From contig JACCWL010000127.1 in assembly GCA_013697645.1 (NCBI GenBank), positions 1 through 32,270 of the forward strand: a stretch of 32,270 nt of DNA, in the 5' to 3' direction. Below, piece by piece: positions 7,817-15,835 of the stretch (position 1 is its first letter; each line of letters starts with the position of its first letter). A program made the translations under genes and the position numbers. The notes under the pieces are model-generated. The model saw nothing but the letters and a program-made list of their open reading frames with translations. It was not told the DNA's origin and ran no database searches. This DNA comes from Tatlockia sp. (GTDB lineage Bacteria; Pseudomonadota; Gammaproteobacteria; Legionellales; Legionellaceae).

Positions 7817-8335
7817 TCACCAGCTTCCTGAAAATGCTTCTTTAGCCAGGGTCAAGCGTTTCTCAACCTCGCCAAGCTCCGCTTTTAAGCGCAATATTTC
7901 CTCACTGGCGCCTCGAGCCTTCATTTGCTCTAAGGTCTTAGTCATAGCCTGCTGCTGCTGTGTTAAGCCCTCAATATCTTTTTCCACAGTCTGTAGCCAT
8001 TGCTGACGAGTGCTTAGTTTATCTAAGCCAAAACTAATCCTTTCTCCAGCATTCGCCTTATTCGTTTGTAAATGGCAGAGAGTTACTAAAACTGAAATTT
8101 TTTGTTGGACACGTTCTGCCAAAAAATGACTAGAGTTATCATTTTTTTGAGTAGCCAGATAAAGAATATCTGCTTTAATTTCGGCAATGCATCTTGCAGC
8201 ACTCATCTCTGTATGCTGCCGAAATAGGCCGCTGGGTAGGGATTTTGATGACAGTGCCGAACCTAAAGCCGAGATTTTCCATTCCAATTCGGGCAAACGC
8301 TCTGTCAGCTGCTGCAATAGAGCTTGGTTGTTCAT
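7817..8335 (-). CDS. PriC-like primosomal replication protein (putative)
   Basis: A 172-residue, helix-rich, charged protein without signal peptide or membrane segments. The spacing of FRQHTEMSAARCIAEI (38-53) and FLAERVQQKISVL, followed by a long coiled C-terminal region (about 105-165), resembles PriC, the replication-restart factor that loads DnaB at stalled forks. The resemblance is to pattern rather than to a catalytic motif, and PriC diverges fast. Its ATG overlaps the permease stop as ATGA, so it is translated with that gene, an unexpected partnership. If not PriC, it is an uncharacterised coiled-coil protein. Confidence 0.6.
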   Translation of the reverse strand: MNNQALLQQLTERLPELEWKISALGSALSSKSLPSGLFRQHTEMSAARCIAEIKADILYLATQKNDNSSHFLAERVQQKISVLVTLCHLQTNKANAGERISFGLDKLSTRQQWLQTVEKDIEGLTQQQQAMTKTLEQMKARGASEEILRLKAELGEVEKRLTLAKEAFSGSW

Positions 8336-9768
8336 TCTTGCAAATCTAAATTAAACAGCTGGGGTTCTATTTGAGGTTTTAATGCCGAATTCCGACTCTG
8401 CAGCCAGGAACTAATAAAAGGAGGTGAACACATAATTAAAAGCCCCAAAATCAGCGTGATTTCATAACGGACTACAGAACCCACATTAATCCCTTCAGGC
8501 GGCATGAAACTTACTATCAGCGTGGTTATTGCGCCAACAGAACCAACACCGGCAACAAAAAATATTCCTGCAAAGCCACCCGGAATTCGGAAAGCGCGGT
8601 GGTGGTCAGGAGCGCTAAAGCGCAGTTTGATCACTGCAGCAAACATTAGTAAGTACATCAACATATATAATTGCGCAGCTAAAGCGGTTAAAAGCCAATA
8701 AGAGCCATTAACAGAGGGCATAAACAGAAACAAAGTTGAGAGAACAGTAACAATAATAGCCTGGATAATTAACATCACGATGGGCGCACCTTGCCGATTA
8801 GCACGCAGGAAAAATTCGGGCAAGTTACCGTCTTCACCAGCGACTAATAAACCTTTAGTCGGAGCAATAATCCAGTTGCTAACACCCCCAAGTCCGCCCA
8901 TTACAAGCATCAAGGCGACTAAGGGCATAAACCACAAGAGGTGGTATTGCGAGAAAAAAGAATCGAAGGCTTGCATAATGCCCGCAACCAAATTGATATT
9001 CTCATGCGGCAACACCACTGCAATGGCCAGAGATCCTAAAATCAAAGTACTTAATATGATTAATACGGAATATATTAAAGCGCGCGGAAAGGCCCGTTGC
9101 GGATTATCCACATCGTGAGCATGAACAGTAGCAATTTCAATTCCGCAGAAAGACATCATAATGGCGGTCAAAGAAACCCAAAGCGACTTCTCATGCCAGT
9201 GCGGGCTAATGCTTTGCACATCAAATTGCACCTGCGAAGGATTACCGCCTATAAGCCAAGCTGCGCCCAAACCAATAATAAGTCCCATTGGCAATAATAA
9301 GCCAGAAAGAGCACAAATATTACTAAATAAAGCAGAGGAGCGCATACCCCTCATATTGAGCATCGTCGCCGCCCAAAAAGAAGCGACAATCACTAACCAA
9401 AGAAAATAAGGATTTGAGGCCATTGTAGGGTTTATTAGATAACCAATAGTACCGGCAACAAAGGAGAGGATGGTTGGATACCAGATAACATTCTCAATCC
9501 ACTGCAACCAAATTGCTAAAAAACCAATTTTTTTGCCAAAAGCTTCCTTGACCCAAATATAAATACCACCTTGTTTTGGCCATCCAGAAGCAAGTTCCGC
9601 TGAGACTAAGGCTGTAGGAATTAAGAAAAATAAGGCACCAAGGATAAAGAAGGAAATTAACTGACTACCAAATAAAGCGGTGGCAGGTAGATTACGGATT
9701 GAGTCAACTGAGCCAACAGTAATCATTGTCAGGCTAAAAATAGTCAAAGCATGCTTATTAGAGCTCAT
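8332..9768 (-). CDS. APC-superfamily amino-acid permease
   Basis: An inner-membrane amino-acid/polyamine transporter with about 12 hydrophobic helices. It has the APC opening SLTMITVGSVDSIRNLPATA and the ELASGWPKQGGIYIWVKEAFG segment (TM2-3) of the glutamate/GABA-antiporter-like branch; the substrate cannot be set from sequence. The frame is open back to a GTG at 9792, but AAGGA sits 5 nt before the ATG at 9768, giving a 478-residue protein, so that start was chosen. The 231-bp upstream gap is shared with the divergent F-box gene. Downstream it overlaps the PriC-like gene by 4 nt. Confidence 0.88.
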   Translation of the reverse strand: MSSNKHALTIFSLTMITVGSVDSIRNLPATALFGSQLISFFILGALFFLIPTALVSAELASGWPKQGGIYIWVKEAFGKKIGFLAIWLQWIENVIWYPTILSFVAGTIGYLINPTMASNPYFLWLVIVASFWAATMLNMRGMRSSALFSNICALSGLLLPMGLIIGLGAAWLIGGNPSQVQFDVQSISPHWHEKSLWVSLTAIMMSFCGIEIATVHAHDVDNPQRAFPRALIYSVLIILSTLILGSLAIAVVLPHENINLVAGIMQAFDSFFSQYHLLWFMPLVALMLVMGGLGGVSNWIIAPTKGLLVAGEDGNLPEFFLRANRQGAPIVMLIIQAIIVTVLSTLFLFMPSVNGSYWLLTALAAQLYMLMYLLMFAAVIKLRFSAPDHHRAFRIPGGFAGIFFVAGVGSVGAITTLIVSFMPPEGINVGSVVRYEITLILGLLIMCSPPFISSWLQSRNSALKPQIEPQLFNLDLQE

Positions 9769-9816
9769 TGCATTCCTTCTCTGCGATTGCACAAAATAGT
9801 ATTGTAATGGGTGAAA

Positions 9817-9836
9817 CTTAAGATAACCTTAATAAT
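9817..9836 (+). promoter_or_regulatory. PmrA-box-like direct repeat
   Basis: CTTAAG-ATAAC-CTTAAT matches the CTTAAT-N5-CTTAAT PmrA-box pattern at 11 of 12 positions with exact spacing. PmrA controls many Dot/Icm effector genes in Legionella. The site is directed toward the F-box gene but lies 164 bp from its start, and it also overlaps the likely -35 zone of the divergent permease, so its target is uncertain. Confidence 0.35.
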
Positions 9837-9999
9837 CGTGTAAAAAATAGTCAAAACCTGCTTTAGATTACTCGAGTCTTAATCTTTTGTAAATTACCTG
9901 GGGGATCAAAATAAAAAGGTTCTTATTTGGCCTTTATTGTTAATTTTTGCGCATCATGTTATTGTACGTCCAAATTTGTTCAAATATTTATAATTAATT

Positions 10000-11169
10000 A
10001 TGAAAGATAAAAATTTGCTATTAGACCTCCCTTCAGAGACGGTTCTTATATTAATGTGCCTTCTTGCGCCAGAAGAAGTTTTCAAGCTGAAACTGGTTTC
10101 AAGTGACGTCAATGAGCTTCTCCAACCTCATTTGATTACTAGGTCTATGTTTTGGAAAGAAAAAAATAGAATGGTGATGCATGATGACCAATTTAAAACC
10201 CTTTCTAACCACAAAGAAGTTACCCTTAGGCGCACCTTTTTAAAAGCTGCTATACAAAAAGAAATAGAGTCCGGCAAATCTGCCTATTTTCAAAAATTTA
10301 AGCCTGAGACTCTGCGCGACTTTGGTGACTTAGTGTTATACCCTGATCAAGTCAAGTACTCAGTTGGAAATAAGGGACTTATTTTTAACTTAAATACCCT
10401 ATGTACCGCACTCTTAAAAGATGATGAGGTAAAACTCTTTGCAACTCTAACAGTATTAAATAAAGCGGCTGCACTATTTAATGAAGAGTATCAAACACAA
10501 AACCAACTCATGGATAGTGTTGATTTATGTGAACAACAGTTGTTAGCTAATAATGGAAAAGATTTTAAGTATTTGGATCTGTATTTTATAGGTTTACTTC
10601 CTTTCATTATGGATACTCATGCCGTTCGTTGTTTTAATTTATTTATTCGTGCTTTTTTAACTATGAATATAGGGTCTAATTTAGATCAAAAACTAGAATC
10701 AGATATTAAGCTATCTATTGGAGAGGTGCTTTTTATGGTGTTTTCTTCACAAAGTGATCATTTTAAAAAAGAGTTTCTTTATTTGGCTTTAGTCATTATT
10801 CCCTCTACAAATCCTGCATTGTATGAAATATTAAAATATTACTCTCGAAAGAAGGAAACAAAGATAATAGATACCGTTTTTAAAGAGATCAAAAATGAAA
10901 AACTGGAAAATATAAGATATGTTGTGTTCAACAATAATCTTGATGAACTTGCTCAGGCAATTTTTCCCATGTTAGTCCTCGCTAATAAATGCTTGGAATT
11001 TCAACAGCATTTGAATTTTGCACAGAAGATTCCTGGTATTAGTGAGGATCATCTATTAACTCTTCAGACCGCATTAAATCGCTTCCTAGAAAGTTTAGAG
11101 AAAATACCAGCCCAACAAATTGACTCCACAGAAAATAACAGCGAATCAGTCCAGAATTTTACAAGTTAG
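10000..11169 (+). CDS. F-box-domain protein, candidate type IV (Dot/Icm) effector
   Basis: A 389-residue protein with an N-terminal F-box at about residues 8-55. The landmarks LDLPSETVLILMCLL, EVFKLKLVSSDVNELL and SMFWKEK follow the consensus LPxEhhxxILxxL...LxxLRxVcrxWrxL...LWkk. F-boxes bind SKP1 and recruit substrates to SCF ubiquitin ligases in eukaryotes; bacteria have them in translocated effectors such as Legionella AnkB and LegU1. The rest is helical with no recognised domain, enzyme motif, signal peptide or membrane segment. The tail (about 365-389) is polar and rich in Glu, Ser, Thr and Asn, as in Dot/Icm signals. Base composition is clearly more AT-rich than the neighbours, and no Shine-Dalgarno is seen before the ATG. 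The effector role is inference. Confidence 0.78.
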   Translation: MKDKNLLLDLPSETVLILMCLLAPEEVFKLKLVSSDVNELLQPHLITRSMFWKEKNRMVMHDDQFKTLSNHKEVTLRRTFLKAAIQKEIESGKSAYFQKFKPETLRDFGDLVLYPDQVKYSVGNKGLIFNLNTLCTALLKDDEVKLFATLTVLNKAAALFNEEYQTQNQLMDSVDLCEQQLLANNGKDFKYLDLYFIGLLPFIMDTHAVRCFNLFIRAFLTMNIGSNLDQKLESDIKLSIGEVLFMVFSSQSDHFKKEFLYLALVIIPSTNPALYEILKYYSRKKETKIIDTVFKEIKNEKLENIRYVVFNNNLDELAQAIFPMLVLANKCLEFQQHLNFAQKIPGISEDHLLTLQTALNRFLESLEKIPAQQIDSTENNSESVQNFTS

Positions 11170-11172
11170 AAT

Positions 11173-11196
11173 GGTTAAAATAAATTTATTTTAACC
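11173..11196. terminator. Perfect 24-bp palindrome between convergent genes
   Basis: GGTTAAAATAAA/TTTATTTTAACC is a perfect inverted repeat without a spacer. It begins 4 bp after the F-box gene stop and covers the last codons of the TetR gene. With A/U runs on both sides it could act as a bidirectional terminator, though the stem is mostly A-T. Confidence 0.45.
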
Positions 11197-11761
11197 CGCT
11201 TGTTAAGGTTGTTATACAAAAATCAATATAGTCCTCCAGTGCCTGCTTCTCCTGAATATAAATATTCGGATCAAGTGCTGCGGAACTAATAATCGATAAA
11301 AACATTGTCACGATAAATTCTGGTTTGAGAGAGGATTGAACATACCCATGTTTTTGGTAATGGCTAAACGCATCCACCCAACGCTGCATCTCGCCGGATT
11401 TAGTAACGCCTATCGCGTAACCCGAATCATGTTCTAATCGTTGCCAATTGAGCATGCGCACAATATCTCGATTTGCACGGTAAAAACGGAGTGTTCTCAA
11501 GAATGCCTTTCTTAAAAATTCATCAAAGGGTAAATGGCAATCTGGGAGTCTTAAAGCTTGTTGATCCGCTTCATGAACAATGCTTTGTTTTACAGCAACC
11601 CATAATTGCTCCTTATTTTTGAAATGGTGGAACACCAGGCTGTGATTGACATCCGCCTCTTTGGCAATATTGCCCACTGAGGTACCTGCAAAACCATGAG
11701 TCACAAACAAAGTTTTTGCGGCAGCTAAGATTTTCTCTTTTGTTGTTTCTTTTTTCGTCAC
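11186..11761 (-). CDS. TetR-family transcriptional repressor
   Basis: A 191-residue TetR/AcrR-type regulator. The N-terminal helix-turn-helix is complete, with TSVGNIAKEADVNHSLVFHHF at about 27-47 and the usual FKNKEQL exit. The C-terminal region is a generic helical ligand-binding and dimerisation domain. It starts with GTG, with GAGG 8 nt upstream; there is no other in-frame start. It is divergent from an MFS efflux gene, and the 114-bp gap holds two palindromes that suit a TetR dimer, so it most likely represses both itself and the transporter until a toxic ligand binds. The ligand is unknown. Confidence 0.93.
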   Translation of the reverse strand: MTKKETTKEKILAAAKTLFVTHGFAGTSVGNIAKEADVNHSLVFHHFKNKEQLWVAVKQSIVHEADQQALRLPDCHLPFDEFLRKAFLRTLRFYRANRDIVRMLNWQRLEHDSGYAIGVTKSGEMQRWVDAFSHYQKHGYVQSSLKPEFIVTMFLSIISSAALDPNIYIQEKQALEDYIDFCITTLTSGLK

Positions 11762-11778
11762 GAATTCAACCTCACATA

Positions 11779-11794
11779 TTGACTGGTCAGTCAG
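11779..11794. promoter_or_regulatory. Putative TetR operator 1
   Basis: TTGACTGGTCAGTCAG contains TGACTG-GT-CAGTCA, a perfect inverted repeat with a 2-nt centre. It is on the tetR side of the divergent promoter region. Confidence 0.6.
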
Positions 11795-11810
11795 TTTATG
11801 TCAGACTATG

Positions 11811-11826
11811 TTGACTGATTGGTCAA
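11811..11826. promoter_or_regulatory. Putative TetR operator 2, overlapping the MFS promoter
   Basis: TTGACTGATTGGTCAA has TTGAC/GTCAA arms and shares TTGACTG with operator 1, 32 bp away. Its first six bases can serve as a -35 box (TTGACT) with a 17-bp spacer to TATTCG, so a bound repressor would cover the transporter promoter. Confidence 0.6.
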
Positions 11827-11875
11827 TAAAGTCTATTCGCTTATCCGTCAATTGTAAATGGAGTAAGGAGTCAAA

Positions 11876-13063
11876 ATGAATACACCCGGTCTTTTTTTTA
11901 TTAATGTGCTGCTAATTGCCTGCATGGCCAGTATTGCAACCGATATCTATGCACCATCGCTTACTGCTATTGCGAGCCAAATGCATGCGCCGATTGCGCA
12001 AGCTCAATTTAGCCTGACCATATTTATGGTTGGTCTGACCTTATCGCAGCTAATCTATGGGCCAATCTCGGAAGGAGTCGGACGTCGTATTCCGCTGATT
12101 GCAGGCATTCTTATTTTTATAGGTGGATCTTTGCTCTGTGTGTTAGCTACTCGAATTGAGTTTTTAATTCTTGGACGGCTGATCCAAGGACTAGGCGCTG
12201 GTGCTTGCTCTTCTTTGTGGCGCTCAGTATTTCGCGATGTTTGGAAGGGTGATGATTTAGCAAAATACGGCGCTTGGCTATCAGTGGTCATTACCTTTTT
12301 TATCCCTGCAGTGCCTATTCTAGGCGGATATTTTCAATCTTACCTTGGCTGGCAGGCAAGCTTTGGCTTTCTTCTTGTTTATAGCTTGGTGACATTATTG
12401 CTGATTGTCTTTATTTTTAAAGAAACCTCGCAATATCACCATCCAGAACGATTAAAGCCAGTATTTATTAGACAAGCGTTTAAACAATTATTAACCAGTC
12501 CTATTTTTATGGGCTATACGCTTGCCGTATTTTTTTGTTATGGCGCTTTTTTCTCCTGGTTTGCAGTCGGGCCAGTATTGCTCATTAAACACTTAGGCTT
12601 AAGCCCTGTTGAATTTGGTTGGATATCCTTTGTCATTGGGGCTGGGGCAATGGGATCAGCAGGGGCGATTAATGGCAAAGTCGTTAAGCGTTTTGGTGGA
12701 CAAACTATGCTTCGTTTTGGTTTTGCCACTATGTTGACTGCAGGTTGTCTGCTTTTGCTTGGCTACTTGATTTTTGGTACCAATATTTACGCTATCATCT
12801 TGCCTGTATTCTTATTTTACTTCGGCGTCACTTTCATTTGGCCAAATGCCTTTGCTGGTGCTTTTACACCCTTTGGCTCAATTGCGGGTTATGCGGGTTC
12901 TTTATACAGCTTTATGCAACTGGGTGGCGGGGCGTTTATTGGAAGCATTAGTGCTTGGCTTCCGGCTAATTCTCAACTCCCTATTGCGGTGATTTTTATA
13001 GTTTCACCTATACTAGCCTATTTGTCTTACGAGGGATTAGTGAAGCCTAGCAAGGTAATTTAG
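11876..13063 (+). CDS. Bcr/CflA-type MFS drug-efflux transporter
   Basis: A 395-residue, 12-helix major facilitator protein of the DHA1 group, exporting drugs or other small molecules by proton antiport across the inner membrane. DIYAPSL (23-29), motif A variant YGPISEGVGRRIP (61-73) and the ILGRLIQGLGAG segment with R101 (98-109) are the Bcr/CflA hallmarks. AAGGAG about 6 nt before the ATG is a strong ribosome site. It is divergent from, and probably controlled by, the adjacent TetR gene. Export specificity (bicyclomycin, chloramphenicol, cysteine and others in the family) cannot be read from sequence. Confidence 0.92.
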   Translation: MNTPGLFFINVLLIACMASIATDIYAPSLTAIASQMHAPIAQAQFSLTIFMVGLTLSQLIYGPISEGVGRRIPLIAGILIFIGGSLLCVLATRIEFLILGRLIQGLGAGACSSLWRSVFRDVWKGDDLAKYGAWLSVVITFFIPAVPILGGYFQSYLGWQASFGFLLVYSLVTLLLIVFIFKETSQYHHPERLKPVFIRQAFKQLLTSPIFMGYTLAVFFCYGAFFSWFAVGPVLLIKHLGLSPVEFGWISFVIGAGAMGSAGAINGKVVKRFGGQTMLRFGFATMLTAGCLLLLGYLIFGTNIYAIILPVFLFYFGVTFIWPNAFAGAFTPFGSIAGYAGSLYSFMQLGGGAFIGSISAWLPANSQLPIAVIFIVSPILAYLSYEGLVKPSKVI

Positions 13064-13140
13064 CTTAGAACACACTTAAAGACACATGACCATTTATTTG
13101 ATAAGGTTAGGCTCTTGTTTTGGGGAAGGATTTTATTAGT

Positions 13141-13208
13141 GTCTTTCCCGCGCAGGCGGGAACCCATTTGGCGAACAAGGAGAGAAGCTAGCTAGCGACG
13201 GGAATGAC
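13141..13208. repeat. Palindromic repeat of the GTCNTYCCCGCG family
   Basis: This 68-bp element has ends GTCTTTCCCG and CGGGAATGAC, inverted with one mismatch, and an inner hairpin CCCGC-GCAG-GCGGG. It is the same family as 16438-16530 and the fragment at 126-145. It fills the gap between the MFS gene and the Kef gene. Confidence 0.65.
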
Positions 13209-13246
13209 AGAATTCTAAATCATAGAAATAAGGACTAAAAAATCTA

Positions 13247-15076
13247 ATGAATGATGCCTTTCTCTTTAACGTATTTATAATTTTGGCATCGGCCTGCATT
13301 ATTGTGCCGCTTGCGAGCCGCTTTAAACTCGGCTCGGTTTTGGGTTATTTGATTATTGGCATTTTAATCGGTCCTTTTGGTTTAAAGGTGATAGGCAACG
13401 CAGAAGGGTTAATGAAATTTGCCGAATTTGGCGTGATCATGATGCTCTTTCTGATCGGTTTGGAATTGGATCCTGAGAACTTATGGCGACTGCGAAAAAT
13501 CATTGCGGGTTTTGGCAGTTTACAAGTCATTCTAACCACTGCCTTACTAAGCTTAGCCGGCATCGCTTGGGGCTATTCCTGGCGGTCTAGTTTAGCGGTT
13601 TCAATGGCCTTATCTTTATCTTCCACAGCCCTTGTTTTACAAATGTTGCAAGAAAGAAACCTTATGCGGACAACAGTGGGCGAAACTTCTTTTGCCATTT
13701 TGCTCTTTCAAGACATTGCCGTCATCTTCATTCTCATCATCATGCCCTTGTTAGTGATGCCTGGCAGTGCTCCAATCGAACATAAGGGTTTCATTGATTC
13801 TTTTTCGGGTTGGGCACAAGCGGGGATAATTGCTAGCGCTGTTGGATCTGTGATTATTTTAGGACATTTTTTTTCTCACCATTTTTTCTTTCTCATCGAA
13901 AAAATCAATCTTCGAGAAGTCTTTACCGCCACTTCACTGGCTTTAATCCTTGGGATTAGTTTATTGATGCAAACTGTTGGCATCTCGCCTAGTTTGGGAG
14001 CCTTTGTTGCTGGAGTGGTACTGGCCAATTCGGAATATAAACGAACTTTAGAGACAGATATAGAACCCTTTAAAGGCTTATTACTGGGTTTATTTTTTAT
14101 CTCTGTCGGCATGAGAATGGATTTTTCAATCCTAGCGCAACAAACGACCGCCTTATTAACGACCATTGCCTCTTTTATAATGATTAAAGCCTTAGTACTT
14201 TTAGTGCTAGGTCATTTTTTTGGGCTCACCAGACTGCAAGCAATTGGCATCGCGTTGGCCTTATCACAGGGTTCAGAGTTCGCCTTTGTTTTATTTCAAT
14301 TTGCCAGTTCCTCCAGAGTAATTTCTACAGCGAGTGCGAATTTTTATATCCTAGCTGTTGCCCTATCAATGGCAGTTACACCTCTATTAATATTGGCTTA
14401 TAAACGATTAATCGTTCCTCGGTTTATTAGCCATATTCCACCTCGTAAATATGACGAAATTGAAGAGCAACATCCTATTATCCTTGCAGGCTATGGTCGT
14501 TTTGGTCAAATTATTGGCCGCTTTCTTAGCGCACAGGGCGTAAAACTCACCGTTTTAGAAAACGACCCGGAACAAATTGAATCACTGCGAAAATTTGGAT
14601 TTAAAGGTCATTTTGGTGATGCCTCACGTCTCGATTTACTTACCAACGCCGGAGCAGCCACAGCGAAACTTTTGATAATTGCCGTCGATGATCCTGATAC
14701 TTGTTTAGACATTGTTAAACTTGCTAAAGAAGAATTTCCCCAACTTAAAATTTATTGCCGAGCCCGCAATCGTCGGCATGCCTATGAATTAAATAAAGCC
14801 GGTGCAGATTATTTAAAACGTGAAATTTTTGATTCATCACTGAGCATGGCAGTAGAGGTAATGAAATTCCTTGGCTATAATCCAGAAACCATGCGTAGAA
14901 AAGCGCGAACCTTTGCCCAGCATGACGAAGCTTCTTTACAAAAGTCTTTTGAATTTTTTAATAAGGAAAGAGAATTAATCAGTTTTTCCCGCCAAGCAAT
15001 AGGTGAACTCGAACAAATTTTGCAAGATGATAAGCTCTCCTCTGGGACGGTAAAAACTAAAGATTCTCCTCTATAA
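13247..15076 (+). CDS. Kef-type K+/H+ antiporter (CPA2 family, RCK domain)
   Basis: A 609-residue inner-membrane cation:proton antiporter. Residues 1-385 form about 12 helices of the CPA2 exchanger. LETDIEPFKGLLLGLFFISVG (268-288) is nearly the KefB/KefC regulatory loop. A cytosolic RCK/TrkA-N domain follows with GYGRFGQIIG (415-424), LENDP (438-442) and FGDASR. KefB/C efflux K+ and acidify the cytoplasm when glutathione adducts of electrophiles bind. The length fits KefB/KefC. No KefF/KefG-type oxidoreductase partner lies beside it. Electrophile gating is inferred from similarity only; a general K+/H+ antiporter is the safer name. Confidence 0.9.
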   Translation: MNDAFLFNVFIILASACIIVPLASRFKLGSVLGYLIIGILIGPFGLKVIGNAEGLMKFAEFGVIMMLFLIGLELDPENLWRLRKIIAGFGSLQVILTTALLSLAGIAWGYSWRSSLAVSMALSLSSTALVLQMLQERNLMRTTVGETSFAILLFQDIAVIFILIIMPLLVMPGSAPIEHKGFIDSFSGWAQAGIIASAVGSVIILGHFFSHHFFFLIEKINLREVFTATSLALILGISLLMQTVGISPSLGAFVAGVVLANSEYKRTLETDIEPFKGLLLGLFFISVGMRMDFSILAQQTTALLTTIASFIMIKALVLLVLGHFFGLTRLQAIGIALALSQGSEFAFVLFQFASSSRVISTASANFYILAVALSMAVTPLLILAYKRLIVPRFISHIPPRKYDEIEEQHPIILAGYGRFGQIIGRFLSAQGVKLTVLENDPEQIESLRKFGFKGHFGDASRLDLLTNAGAATAKLLIIAVDDPDTCLDIVKLAKEEFPQLKIYCRARNRRHAYELNKAGADYLKREIFDSSLSMAVEVMKFLGYNPETMRRKARTFAQHDEASLQKSFEFFNKERELISFSRQAIGELEQILQDDKLSSGTVKTKDSPL

Positions 15077-15164
15077 ATGTCTGCTAATTCTGCGCCTTCT
15101 TTAACTTATTGATATTAAATACCAACCTAAATTCATTAGAATAGGTATTCACATCTAACGCAAT

Positions 15165-15698
15165 TTAGTTCCCATGATCTGATAAGAATGTCGAATCATT
15201 GGGCCGCAATTCAAGTAATTTATCTACCTGAATAGAAAATACATCAATAAAATCCCTTTTTTCTGCACCAATTTTGCTATAAAAATTCTGCCCAGATTCA
15301 TTATCTTTTACGCACCAGATATTTAATCGTCCAATATTTTTAGATTCGGCAATTAGAGCTAGGTGATACAACAAATTTTGTCCAATTTCTGCACCTCTAT
15401 ATAAGGGACTTATGTATAAATCATCAACCTGTATCATGGGACTTAGATTAAAAGCCCTATTGATATTAGCGAAGGTATATAAGCAAAAACCCAGGAGGAT
15501 GTCTTGATTATCAGCAGCAACCAGACAATTCCAATCTGCATTGTTAGCAAAAAGTTCAGATTCCAGCCGCTCTCGAGTTAGCTTGAAGCGTTCATAGAGT
15601 CCTTCATGCTTAACCAAATCCAGCAACATGTTGTAGAGCTTATCAAGATCAGCGACTGCAACTGCTCTTACTTTATACTTTAAATCCTTTGTTTTCAT
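15165..15698 (-). CDS. GNAT-family N-acetyltransferase
   Basis: A 177-residue acetyl-CoA-dependent acetyltransferase. The acetyl-CoA loop is at YISPLYRGAEIGQNLL (96-111; R101-G102-x-x-I-G106). It is followed by the IWCVKDNESGQNFYSKIGA region typical of the family, including the Asn/Tyr pair near 133-140. The overall layout resembles the diamine/spermidine acetyltransferase-like group, but the substrate is not assignable. It is divergent from def across 137 bp that contain an inverted repeat (TTTACAGCAAA ... TTTGCTGTCAAA, 15740-15772). Confidence 0.87.
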   Translation of the reverse strand: MKTKDLKYKVRAVAVADLDKLYNMLLDLVKHEGLYERFKLTRERLESELFANNADWNCLVAADNQDILLGFCLYTFANINRAFNLSPMIQVDDLYISPLYRGAEIGQNLLYHLALIAESKNIGRLNIWCVKDNESGQNFYSKIGAEKRDFIDVFSIQVDKLLELRPNDSTFLSDHGN

Positions 15699-15835
15699 TC
15701 GACTAGTCTCTTGTTTAATGATTTTGTTTATTGCAAAGTTTACAGCAAATGAACACTAATTTTGCTGTCAAAAAGCGTTTGTTTCTTGTTTCCTGTAAAC
15801 TATGGTTTTGTTGATAATCTTTTGTAGGTGACTTT

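Noticed and set aside
9769-9792. GTG start extending the permease by eight residues
   Set aside because: AAGGA is placed correctly for the ATG at 9768 and not for the GTG.
9989-9994. TATAAT directly before the F-box gene as its -10 box
   Set aside because: It is only 5 bp before the ATG with no -35 at proper spacing; more likely chance in AT-rich DNA.
13064-13246. Repeated palindromes suggesting a CRISPR array
   Set aside because: Units are single, of unequal length and not regularly spaced; no cas genes in the window.
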